DNA from: Perkinsus chesapeaki | Lineage: Eukaryota; Perkinsozoa; Perkinsida; Perkinsidae | Reading direction: 5' to 3' | NCBI GenBank assembly: GCA_013115145.1 | Contig: JAAPAO010000323.1 | Coordinates: 1 to 39,706 of the forward strand | DNA length: 39,706 nucleotides | In this document: piece by piece, positions 11,087 to 20,402 of the stretch | How positions within the stretch are numbered: position 1 is the first letter of the stretch | Layout of the letters: each line of letters begins with the position of its first letter | The notes under the pieces: generated by a model | What the model was told of the DNA's origin: nothing | Database searches by the model: none | Seen by the model: the letters and a program-made list of their open reading frames with translations, nothing else | Translations under genes and position numbers: made by a program

Positions 11087-14000
11087 ATGGATAACGCAGC
11101 CCTTGTGCCTCCTGGTGGGGCCCGGCATCGTCAAAGAGCCTCAGTGGCAATGATATACGGTCACTCGCCCCCAGCGCAAACAGGAAAGAGAAGGGCGAGT
11201 CATTTGCCGCCAGAATCACCGAAACACCACGATGATGTCCCCGAATATTTCGGACTGCCGGAGCCTTTCTCTGGCGACGAATCGAAAAAAAAGTCTTCTC
11301 ATGCGTTGGATTTGCCGAGCCATAGAGATCTGCCGCGAAAGCTGAGCCATGCTGCTACTACTGGGAACACCTTGGGCGTATCTAAGGTTGATGCGGATCC
11401 ACGGCGATTGAGTCATTCGATCACAACCGGAACGGATTTTGGTCTGACGCACGCGGAGAAGGCCAGGCGATCCAGTAGCCATGTCGACGGCAGAAGGGCC
11501 TCGGGCAGCAAATATAGGAAATCATCTCATACTAGAGGTTCGCAATCGACCTCATAAAATATCTTTCACATACCTCATCTCAGGCGACGTTGCCCCTCTG
11601 CCCGGTAGCACCGACGTCGATCGGCGTAAAGGCATAGCGCGGCCCATCAGTCCACAAAGCAGCGTCAGCTCACTTGTGTCCGATGATTCGCTAATTGAAC
11701 GATTGCAGAAGGATCGAGCTTGGCGCCATAGGAAGGAAAATGCAACCTATTCACTGGCGAAAACTCGGTATGAAGATCGGTAGAAAAATTTAATTATTTA
11801 TCAGATTTAAAAACCGGAAGTTTCTGGACCAACTATTTTTCAAGTACGATCCAAACGGCGATGGCACTGGTAAATCTGCGGGGTGATTTGTGGCGCGTGA
11901 CGATTTGACAGGCTCTCTGGGTGTTGATGAGACTTTTGCGCTCTTTCAAGAGGCTGGATTGAATCTTTCGCGTGCGGAGGTTAAAGATACCATGAAGCAG
12001 ATCGACCTTGATGGTGAGTTATTCTGGACAGATTCTAAAGATACTTTCAATAATTTCATTTTTGGTGCAACTGGGGGGGGCTGAATATCACCATGTGGGG
12101 AGGGGTGAGCTTACTCAGCATCAGAACCGCTTGACAACCTTTAGCACATGCGGGGAATCTTGTCACTCGCCACTGCTCGAGGCGGACTTGCCGCCGCCGA
12201 CAGGTGCGACGGCAGCACTGAAGAGCACAAGCAAGCTCGCCTCGCCGCAGTGCCTAGTTTAACCTTACACTGCAGCAGAGCACTCCAGCATTTTGGATTG
12301 ATTCTACTTTTCATTAACTTCAACTGAAACCCAATTATAATAATCGTCTGTTTGGTATTATTGTAATTCGAAGGTTCATTGTTGCAGGCAATGGAACGGT
12401 GGAGATAGAAGAATTTCACTTCTTCTTCAATCGAGCTGCAAACAGGCAAGAGCTCAAAACGGCAGCCAAGGACTTGTTCACCAAGATAGCGGATTCAAGC
12501 GATAATTTCGACGTAGGCAGCATGAGCCGCCTAGGCGGAGCTGACTTCGCATTCAACCTCTGACTCAGGGATTCATTAAGAAGGTGTTTTCTGAATACGC
12601 AGAGCCTTTGGGGCCTTCCGGCAAGGCCGGCACTTTGTAGGGTTAGCGACTGCCACCGGTGCGTTGGAGTGTTGTTCAGATACGGGGTAACAGCTAATAA
12701 CTTCCACTCACTTCAACGCCTTCTGCATCTTGGACTGAATAAAGAAGATGTGAGACTTACCCACAAATGCTTACGTATTCAGTTTTGTATCTCCTCTCTT
12801 TGGTTTGCTTTAGTAAGGCAGCTTTACTTCCTCCAACCTGCAAACTATGCACTCAAGTGCCATTTCGGGCCCATTAAGTGTTCAAACAAAGCTCCCCTTT
12901 GGCGTTCTCTAAACGCCCATTTGAATAGGCCTAGGCATTCGCCTGTTAAACCTCATCGATACCGCGCGTACAAGATAACTTGGATCTGCGAATTTCTTCA
13001 GAGTGCGGCACTGTTTGCTAAGTTCAAGCACCCAAGTCTGGACTGTCTGGACCGGACGGCGTTGGCACGATGCATAGAAGATGTGAAGCAGCGGAATGAG
13101 TTAAAGGTGCGTAATTAAGCCCTGCATGCGCGGCACCCAGGTTCGAATCCGGCGTGTTTATTTTTAGGAACGTTTAGTCGAAAAAGAGCCGCCGAAAGAA
13201 GACTTCCTTCGCAATGTGTAAGTGTCCCTTCTCCGTCCACGGCCAGACTCCCGCTGCCTCCTCGGATAGGTTCGAGCAGTTCGACACGTCCCGAACTGGC
13301 AACATGTCCGAGGATGACCTCTGCCGTGCTGTTAAGTTTATGGAACTTGACATCTCCAGCGATGGTGTTCGAGATGTATAAAATGACAGACGCCGGGATC
13401 GAACCGGGGACCTCGTATTTCAGTTGCTACGAGCAATGGACACCGATGAGAATGGCACTGTTGAGATTGACGAGTTTTTTGCATTCTTCAAAACCGTTAA
13501 GGACATCGGCGACATGAAGAGAGTTCTAGCAGAGTTCGAGATACGGAAGGAAAATAAGAATGCTCTGAATCGGGTGGGTGATCCGACTGCTATCAGTTGC
13601 AGTAAAGCAGCATGGCAGGTTCTGTGCGGCGTCACTTCCCTGTCCACGGCAGTCCTGCTCGTTGTCACTTTAACGACTAATAATGATGCCACACGGATTG
13701 GCCTATTCCTCTCTGCCGGAGCTCTGGTGAGTGTATCCCTCGTAATGAAAGTCTATTGCATTCCTAGGTCATGTCATTGTTCTTTCTTCTGTATGAATCC
13801 ATCAGTCGAGGTGCTGCCGGCATTTGGGCCTTAGTGACCGTCAAGCGGTGCTTAGTGGTAAGGCCGGCTACATCTCCCATAGTTAGCGTATCGTCTCAGG
13901 CCGCAGCTGCGTTCCTAATCTTATTGATAATCGCAGCAATCATTGGTTCTTCTGACAAGTCATCTTCGTCATCCAATTCCTACAAGACAGTTGCCAGCGC

Positions 14001-14203
14001 CACCGAGTCCGTTTCAGACGACTGTAAGATTCCCCTTCTATTCGACGGAAGATTGGTTTTTGTTAGCTTCTGCGATGCCTGTTTTGATGGCCGTCTCCGG
14101 AGCTCTAATGGGCATTTGTCTGCTCTGTGCTGGAGTTGTGACATGCGCCGGCTCAGGCAAGAACTACGACATCAGAGATGAGCCCGAGACCCAGGAGCCT
14201 TAG
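11087..14203 (+). CDS. EF-hand calcium-binding multi-pass membrane protein
   Basis: Exons (all phases agree): 11087-11537, 11584-11767, 11805-11869, 11912-12013, 12388-12512, 12569-12636, 12680-12749, 13002-13106, 13168-13217, 13270-13375, 13424-13726, 13768-13857, 13900-14023, 14067-14203. The N-terminal ~150 residues are basic and repeat R/K-x-x-S-H (RRASH, RKLSH, RRLSH), resembling basophilic kinase sites. Next come several EF-hand-like loops: DPNGDGTG, the canonical DLDGNGTVEIEE, a divergent third and fourth, DTSRTGNMSEDD and DTDENGTVEIDE. The C-terminus has about four transmembrane helices (in exons 11-14) and an acidic cytosolic-like tail. A calcium sensor embedded in a membrane is the natural reading; substrate and partner are unknown. 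The join across 12750-13001 rests on phase and on EF-hand continuity. Confidence 0.8.
11886..11905 (+). repeat. A-box-like intronic motif, copy 2
   Basis: ATTTGTGGCGCGTGACGATT lies inside the 42-nt intron 11870-11911 of the EF-hand gene, sense orientation. Confidence 0.7.
13140..13150 (+). repeat. B-box-like intronic motif, copy 2
   Basis: GGTTCGAATCC, an exact tRNA B-box consensus, lies in the 61-nt intron 13107-13167 of the EF-hand gene. Confidence 0.7.
13396..13405 (-). repeat. B-box-like intronic motif, copy 3
   Basis: The minus strand reads GGTTCGATCC, flanked by CC and GG that could pair as a T-stem, in the 48-nt intron 13376-13423 of the EF-hand gene. Confidence 0.7.
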
Positions 14204-15047
14204 TTCAGTAGCCTCGTACCTAGCCATCGGCTTGTGCCATTAAGTACCATAAGACATGTTGGTTGTTAAGCATGCTGTGTGGTGTTATAAGTTTAAGTGA
14301 ATGGCTACTTATGTAGCTCTCCATTCACTAGAGGGTTAAGGATAGTTCAGTCCATCAAAACATCTCAGCACACAGATAACTAGGCCAATAAACCTGAATA
14401 ACTACAAACCGCCTGCCTCACAATTGAGCCTCCGGGCCTCAATGCCGAGGCAAAGTGTTGGGTTGCCACCCTCGTGGTGCTGGGCATATCATACGGTAAA
14501 ATCCCCCCGTGCGATACACTAGCTATACACTGTAGAACTCGAGTCGGCATCAGTGGCAGCATTGAGGGTAGAAGTAATAAACTCTAACCTATGTTAGGAC
14601 ATGACTTAGTCAAGTTGGCATCTAAGTAGAATATGAGTGTAAACAATCGGTTAGAGAAAACTAAGCGCCAGCGGGAGGACGTGCGCATCTGGTTACGTTG
14701 TATCCCAGAGTGGGCCTCTGAGCTGACGGAGAGGCGGAAAAAGAGCCTTGGTGTATATGCGTTGAACTGTGTAATCCGCATAGCTAAGGCTAACAGCGAA
14801 CCAGCTCACAGACAATACTAAGAATACCTTCTCGGCTCTCACCATTGTCGTAAGCCTTAATATAGAGGATAAGCATTGTACGCGTAGGGAATATAGATAT
14901 GTCCACGATTGGGAGATCTATAGTATGCAAAACTGAAATGGTCAAGTTCTCACGATTTGGTAGTCATAAAAGAAGATTTATTAGTTATATTATGAAACGG
15001 TGCAAAGCAGCTGATGTGCCCGTCGGAGATGTCACCTCGACGATGTC
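14204..15047. other. no supported gene
   Basis: This is the 3' flank of the EF-hand gene on one side and of the minus-strand gene ending at 15048 on the other. Only short frames are present, with no signal peptide, motif or splice partner. Confidence 0.5.
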
Positions 15048-15808
15048 TCAACAGTAGATTGGAGATAACAACCATCGTTCATCTGGTGACCATTTGCTCC
15101 GAGTATCCACGACCTGGTTCAGACCGGGATAACAGTAGATGAGTAGTCCGTAACCCAAATAGGGAAACTCCAGAACAGACAACCTACCCGTGCTGGAGGA
15201 TCGGACCAAGTACGCGTCGGCAGTCTTGTCGTACCCTAGTTCGTAGTTCACATTATGGAGCGACACTGTTACACTGCCTTTTTTTAACACTGCATCATAT
15301 GCGGTAGAGGAGAGAGGACCAAAATTGTATTCAACTGATTCATCTTGACCGATCTGTCCTGGGCTAGAGCAGAACTTCCCGGAAGGCTCGGGAACTCCCT
15401 CACTTTCCCCAGAGGCTTTCTCAGCTCGGGCTGAAACAGCTCAGCAGTTTGACGAACACACTCCGTCCTATTGAAGTCCATAAACATTCTGTCATTCACA
15501 AGTTTGATAAAATTAGCTGACTTATCGTAATACATAGTCCATTCGTGGGATATGTACGGAAAGGTGTTACTGTTGACCTCTCTTAGAGCGTCGAATGTGA
15601 TAAGACCGCTAGATGAATCGACACTGTAACTCGAATTTAGGATACTAACCGTGGCGATTTCACCGGCGAGGAACACGGTGGCCGTACCAGATGGGCTCGA
15701 GACCACCTTTGACACATAGGGGCCATAGGTCCTTCTGCAGTATTCTCCGACGGGGATCATTTGAGTATTACCAACATATAGATTGCCGAATAGAAGAAAC
15801 GAGAACAC
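15048..15808 (-). CDS. secreted-protein-like gene, 5' end unresolved
   Basis: Not recognised. Two exons join cleanly in phase 0 across a 50-nt intron (15403-15354): 15808-15404 and 15353-15048, the latter ending in a stop. The product has a hydrophobic start (FSFLLFGNLYVG), a G-x-Y-C motif (PVGEYC) and alternating beta-like strands. It resembles in style, but not clearly in sequence, the secreted proteins at 28.9-31.5 kb. The open frame begins without an ATG: a nearby ATG (MKRHIAG) is in another frame, so either an upstream exon is missing or there is a one-base indel. The frame at 15843-16067 on the same strand could be part of it. Confidence 0.5.
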
Positions 15809-15843
15809 CGGCGATGTGGCGTTTCATGAATAAGACTGGAATC

Positions 15844-16344
15844 TACCTGGCTTGAAAGTTAACGACATTTATAGCATCCTGCCCTAGGTAGTAAAGCGAT
15901 CTTTGGATACTCTCTAGTACTCTCAGGATACAGTCATACGCATCTACGCAAAAGCCCTCTCTTGCGTATACCAACCAGCTGTGTAAACCCTCGATCGTAG
16001 AATTGAAGCCTACACAGATCGACGGGGCCCTTGATCGTCGAATCCAGGCCCCTGTGAGCTGTGTCATCTCTGTCTATCGTGGTACTTCCCTTGTGTGTTA
16101 GTCTATCCTATATTAGTCTGTATCTGAGCCCATGATTGTAACACTCGCCACCATATGGGCGATCGCGACTGATTAGCTGTGCTATTCCCACGGGAATCCC
16201 GTGGCGGGTATCCTGTGCGCTTCGGGCCCACTCCAGAATAAGAGTCTTTTTTTGTTGATCTCTCATGCCTCCTGCGAGTCGCGTTACTAGGAAGTCTGCT
16301 AATACCTCATCTGCTCAAGGATCTGATGAACACGGTGGTCGTGA
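15844..16344. other. unassigned, possible 5' exon on minus strand
   Basis: A minus-strand frame at 15843-16067 looks weakly coding (aromatic- and Cys-containing) and ends next to a GTAGAT donor-like sequence, but it could not be joined securely to the gene below it. The rest up to the tandem repeat holds nothing identifiable. Confidence 0.3.
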
Positions 16345-16708
16345 CTGTTGTAGGATTCTGCGCAGTCTATGTGCATGCGTGCTATAATAATCTATAGCTA
16401 GGCGNNNNNNNNNNNNNNNNNNNNNNNNNNNNNNNNNNNNNNNNNNNNNNNNNNNNNNNNNNNNNNNNNNNNNNNNNNNNNNNNNNNNNNNNNNNNNNNN
16501 NNNNGCCGGCGTGTTGTAGGATTCTGCGCAGTCTATGTGCATGCGTGTTATAATAATCTATAGCTAAGCGGCCGGCGTGTTGTAGGATTCTGCGCAGTCT
16601 ATGTGCATGCGTGTTATAATAATCTATAGCTAGGCGGCCGGCGTGTTGTAGGATTCTGCGCAGTCTATGTGCATGCGTGTTATAATAATCTATAGCTAAG
16701 CGGCCGGC
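16345..16708. repeat. 66-bp tandem repeat array
   Basis: Units start at 16505, 16571 and 16637, each exactly 66 bp. A fourth start at 16703 breaks off after seven bases. A partial unit at 16345-16404 lies on the left of an assembly gap. Copies are almost identical, differing at single positions (taagcg/taggcg, gtgtta/gtgcta). Each begins GCCGGCG and contains TGCGCAGTCT and GTGCATGCGTG. The homogeneity suggests recent amplification. Confidence 0.95.
16405..16504. other. assembly gap (100 N)
   Basis: Exactly 100 N lie within the tandem array, so the true number of 66-bp units is unknown. A round 100 is often used for gaps of unknown length. Confidence 0.97.
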
Positions 16709-17019
16709 GCGGTTGGTTATCGCCTGTCCTTGGTGTGTTCTTGATTATCACTACTATCTCTAGCGTAAGCTACCTATCCCTCAAGGTCCCTCCTGTTGTG
16801 TTAACGCATCTGAGCCAGGGGAGGCATTGGTCGTTACTGCTCAACTCGCGCGATGCCCTCACAATTTGCAAGTTACACATTTCATTGGAAAAACAGCCCT
16901 GATTCAGGGCCGTCCAATTACTCCCGTAGTATTTTAGCACCGGCGAGGACTCAAGTGGATAGTGGCGTCATGGTGACGCGGATTCACTGAGGCGGCACCG
17001 CTTTTTCAGCTGGAAAGCC

Positions 17020-17211
17020 TTGAGCGTATCTAAGGTTGAGGCAGCTTCGCGACGAATCGTCGTTGACGATGAGCCACCCTATCACAGCAGAAATGGGTTT
17101 TGGATAACTCTCGCCGAGAAGGCCCGGCCATCCAGTCTCCATGTCGGCGACATAAGTGTCTTAGCCAGAAAACAAAAATCATCTCATAGCTCCGAGCTAT
17201 TAGCTCATTGA
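17020..17211 (+). pseudogene. decayed duplicate of EF-hand gene exon 1
   Basis: This stretch matches the 3' half of exon 1 of the EF-hand gene (about 11385-11535). Both have GCGTATCTAAGGTTGA at the start, GAGAAGGCC in the middle, then CCAGT...CCATGTCG and AAATCATCTCAT at the end. The translated frame keeps VSKVEA, AEKAR and KSSH but has lost the RRLSH copies and has a stop after LLAH. No EF-hand exons follow, so it is read as a duplicated fragment that has decayed. Confidence 0.65.
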
Positions 17212-17950
17212 GGTAATCCCACTACCATGCTCGGTAGTCATGGTTCCATAAGCCGCTGGCTCCGAGCCAGTTTGTCCCATACTTCGGGAGCAAAGATACT
17301 TTCCTCAATAAGCGTGAACTCATAACCTCCTGTTCAGGGCCTGAACTTCAGGTTACTTGTAGTCGAAAGTAGCCGGACCCCTAACCCTCGTAGCCCCCGT
17401 ACGCTTAGGCGAATCTGCCTCAGGAGATCAAGGACACTGGCAAAAGATGGCTCGTAACCTTCTTCTCGTCGGGTTGTGAAACCGGACAGTCACCATGGAA
17501 ATGGCTAATGGTTATAGTATAGTAACCTTCGTTTCTAAAATCTCTCTTCATGGGCTACTGAGCATCCAAATGGAAGTACACTTAAACTCCACAATGTGGA
17601 GTCCACATCGCTTTCACTTTTGTTTCGGAATCTTAGTTATCCAGGCGTCATGTGCAAATTGAAGTTCCTCAACCTTTCCTTCATCCGAATTGAGCTTCCT
17701 AAGCGATAGTTTCATCTTTTAATCCGACGGCCTGTTTAGATTGAAGTGACCATGTGTCAAGGACGCGTGGAATAATTGTGGTGAGTCACTACTAGTGACA
17801 CATGAGAGTTACACTCCCGAAGAAGGTCGCACGTCACGCCTGTGACACTTCACAGACTGTCTCCTTCTTCACTGTGTTCATTGTTCCTTCACGACCGGTG
17901 ATAGCTACAACTTCCCGATTCAGTTACCTGTTGTCATCCACTTCCGAGAA
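17212..17950. other. no supported gene
   Basis: Non-coding by inspection: 3' flank of the pseudogene fragment and 5' flank of the surface-protein gene that starts at 17951. No repeat or RNA gene was recognised. Confidence 0.5.
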
Positions 17951-19571
17951 ATGGCTCAAAGGGTCAATGCGATATTCTTCACCCTGCTTTTGGTGCCCTT
18001 AATTCGCACCCAGAGGCTCGGCAACAAACCCGACGCAGTGCTACCGCTCAAATTGGTTGAGCGCTACCGTAAGGTATTCTCCCATGCTTTAGACCGAGGT
18101 GAGGTTCCAAGGTTCCGTATTTATGTATTACTATTGATAGGGAACTTCAGCCATGTCCATACAGTTGAATTCGAAGATTCGCGGCAGAGTAGAGATTTGG
18201 GTTCACTCGCGTCCCTCGTTGTAAACGCAGAGGGCACCGAGTTACTGGCCATGTCCAAGGGAGCGTAAATGTTATCTGATTCCAACTCATCATAGATGCT
18301 TTCAGGAAGTTTGTGACCATGACACTTGCACCGATACCAGATGGGGGCTTCGACGTCACCGCTAAGATTTCTTCCATGCCAAATGCATGTAAGATTTTGT
18401 CGGTCGTACACGCTGGTGGAAGAATAAGTCATTGTAGGCGAATAGCATACAGCAGATTAGGATTAGTAGGAGAGCAGCTCCTGCCAGTGAACCCCATTAT
18501 TATTCGTTTGTAGATTATCCCGACGCAATGACAATTGATGGAGTATATGTGGGAAATGGCCGAGGTACACTCTACGTTGCTTCCAATGGACATGAGTTAA
18601 CTAAGTAAGGCTCATTTGCTAACAGCTTCGTTGTCGCTGCGCTTGCATCAGATACATGTCGGGTACGCGTACCAAGGCTGCCTACCACATGTTCACACTG
18701 GAATCAGGATGCCCGAACAAAGGTACACTGACGAACTTTGCGAAACTCCGTAGCAAGTCTATCATATTGTCTTCTTTGACATAACCCTCTGTCAGAGTCG
18801 TCTCATTCTGACATCCTACTAATGGCTTGTAATAAGCCCTTTAAGCCTGTCTTCGCTCCACAGACTACCCTGTCACCAACAACGCATCCCCTCACAATCT
18901 TTGCATGGGCATACTCTCTGCGGCGTGGTATATCGGAGAAGTTTTATATAAAGGTGAACCGCGCCTGCTGAAGCTCAACTGTTTCGGACAGTTTTCCTTC
19001 AGTTGCCTGACGGACTAGCACCAGCCGGTATGGCCGAGCTGCCCAGCGGTGATATAATCATCGCTCTCCGTGGGTAAGCGCGTCCCACGATTGGAGGCTA
19101 TTATTCCAGTGTCCTCAGTAACAACAAGAATGACATACAGATTGGATATATCGCAGCTGAATCTCTCCACCAGGCTATCAAAAACGGTGCCAACGTCAAG
19201 CCTGAGGTCATCTTGAACGTGAATGAGAATAACGAGTAGATGTGAAATATGAGACGACGTTGAACTTGATACCTGCGAGGTTCGATATTGGGTATCCAAT
19301 AAGTCTGACAGTTCGCCAAGACCCCGAAACTGAGGAGATATTCGTTTATATGCTCAGCGGCGATGATCAATATAAGGTAAGCATGAATATCGGACAGTAT
19401 GGAGAAATAAGCAAGAGTAAATTATGATGGTTTCAGCCTCGAAGAACATTCCTCACCGTATACCAATGGAGTCCTAAGATCGTTGAACCCGTTATGTCGA
19501 GTACGGATGGGTTATGTACAACGATCCCGTTGCTGATCACCTGTATCCTAGTATTCTGGATGAGCTGCTGA
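17951..19571 (+). CDS. secreted or surface-anchored protein, ten exons
   Basis: Not recognised. Ten exons join in consistent phase: 17951-18098, 18141-18264, 18306-18388, 18514-18604, 18652-18722, 18864-18953, 18992-19048, 19097-19235, 19280-19376, 19437-19571, about 344 residues. It begins with a signal peptide (MAQRVNAIFFTLLLVPLIRT). It ends in a hydrophobic tail with no basic residues after it (TTIPLLITCILVFWMSC), as expected for a GPI-anchor signal or a tail helix. The body alternates beta-like strands with Gly/Asn turns and few Cys. Several introns are 42-48 nt. The last exons (FDIGYPISLTV...) resemble the beta-rich style of the secreted proteins at 29-31 kb, without clear homology. Confidence 0.72.
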
Positions 19572-20402
19572 GTTCACATAACCAGTGACATGTTCTATCT
19601 CTCCAATAAACTTTCACTTGGAGACGACAATGCTGCGCACATCGTTCGATGTGTTTGCTGTCACAAGAGTTATACCACGTTCATGGTGTCAGACCACGTA
19701 CCGTGCGTGCTATGTATGGCATCGGAGTGTTCTTATTCAAATCGCCTTTTGATTGGAAAGGATCATGTTGAAGATGACGGTGACGTTTTAGAGTAGCAGT
19801 GACCCTGTCGCCCAGTACATATCATCTACATCGTCTTCTGCTCCTTTGATTTAACCAACCGATATAAGACTTTTCAACCACAGTAGTGTTGAGCTATCGA
19901 TAGTGGAAAAGTGTCTCCCTTGAGCAATGAGTTGTTCACAAGACAACAATGTAAAACGCACATTTTTAATTATTCGTTTCGTTTCGATCCTGTTGGATCC
20001 GCTGGCCATCAGAAAGCTGACCTCTACTGCCCAAGTTGGGCTAACTGAGGCTCAACACAAACGTTCGTGCGAAACGCCGATTGAGATAGACCACCGTGGT
20101 GTCGTATTCATATTGATCAACTTAGCAAAGCAACAATTAGTATCATTTATACAAGCGTAAAGGGTCAAGCAAGTGTCACACATAATTATAGAAAACGTAA
20201 AAAACTAGTTACAGGACAACATCATCATCATCATGTTGGTGATTCATCAAAGCTAATGCCTCGAGACGACGGCGATAAAGTGGCCGTCGTCCAGTCAGTC
20301 TGATCGAACACGTCCTCGATATCATTTGTCGACTCCCGGGAGGTCTCTAACGGCAAAGGCAGCCGGCCAACCTGCCCATTCGAAATGATGCCCATGGTAC
20401 GG
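19572..20402. other. no supported gene; one small Cys-containing frame
   Basis: A plus-strand ATG frame at 19590-19796 encodes 68 residues with CVCC and CVLC pairs that could bind metal, but it lies just after the stop of the surface-protein gene and may be untranslated. A second short frame at 19927-20160 has no features. Nothing else was seen. Confidence 0.35.

Noticed and set aside
12008-12262. Plus-strand open frame between EF-hand exons
   Set aside because: It lies inside the 374-nt intron 12014-12387 and has no EF-hand or other motif.
12669-13118. Continuous 149-residue frame read as one exon
   Set aside because: Its middle is not protein-like. A GTGAGA donor after LNKED and a TTCAG acceptor before SAALF, both phase 0, split it into two EF-hand exons.
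13376-13423. tRNA gene suggested by a T-arm-like sequence
   Set aside because: Only the B-box region is present. No acceptor stem, anticodon arm or A box can be folded within the 48-nt intron.
16345-16708. CRISPR array
   Set aside because: The units are contiguous 66-bp copies with no unique spacers, in a eukaryotic context.
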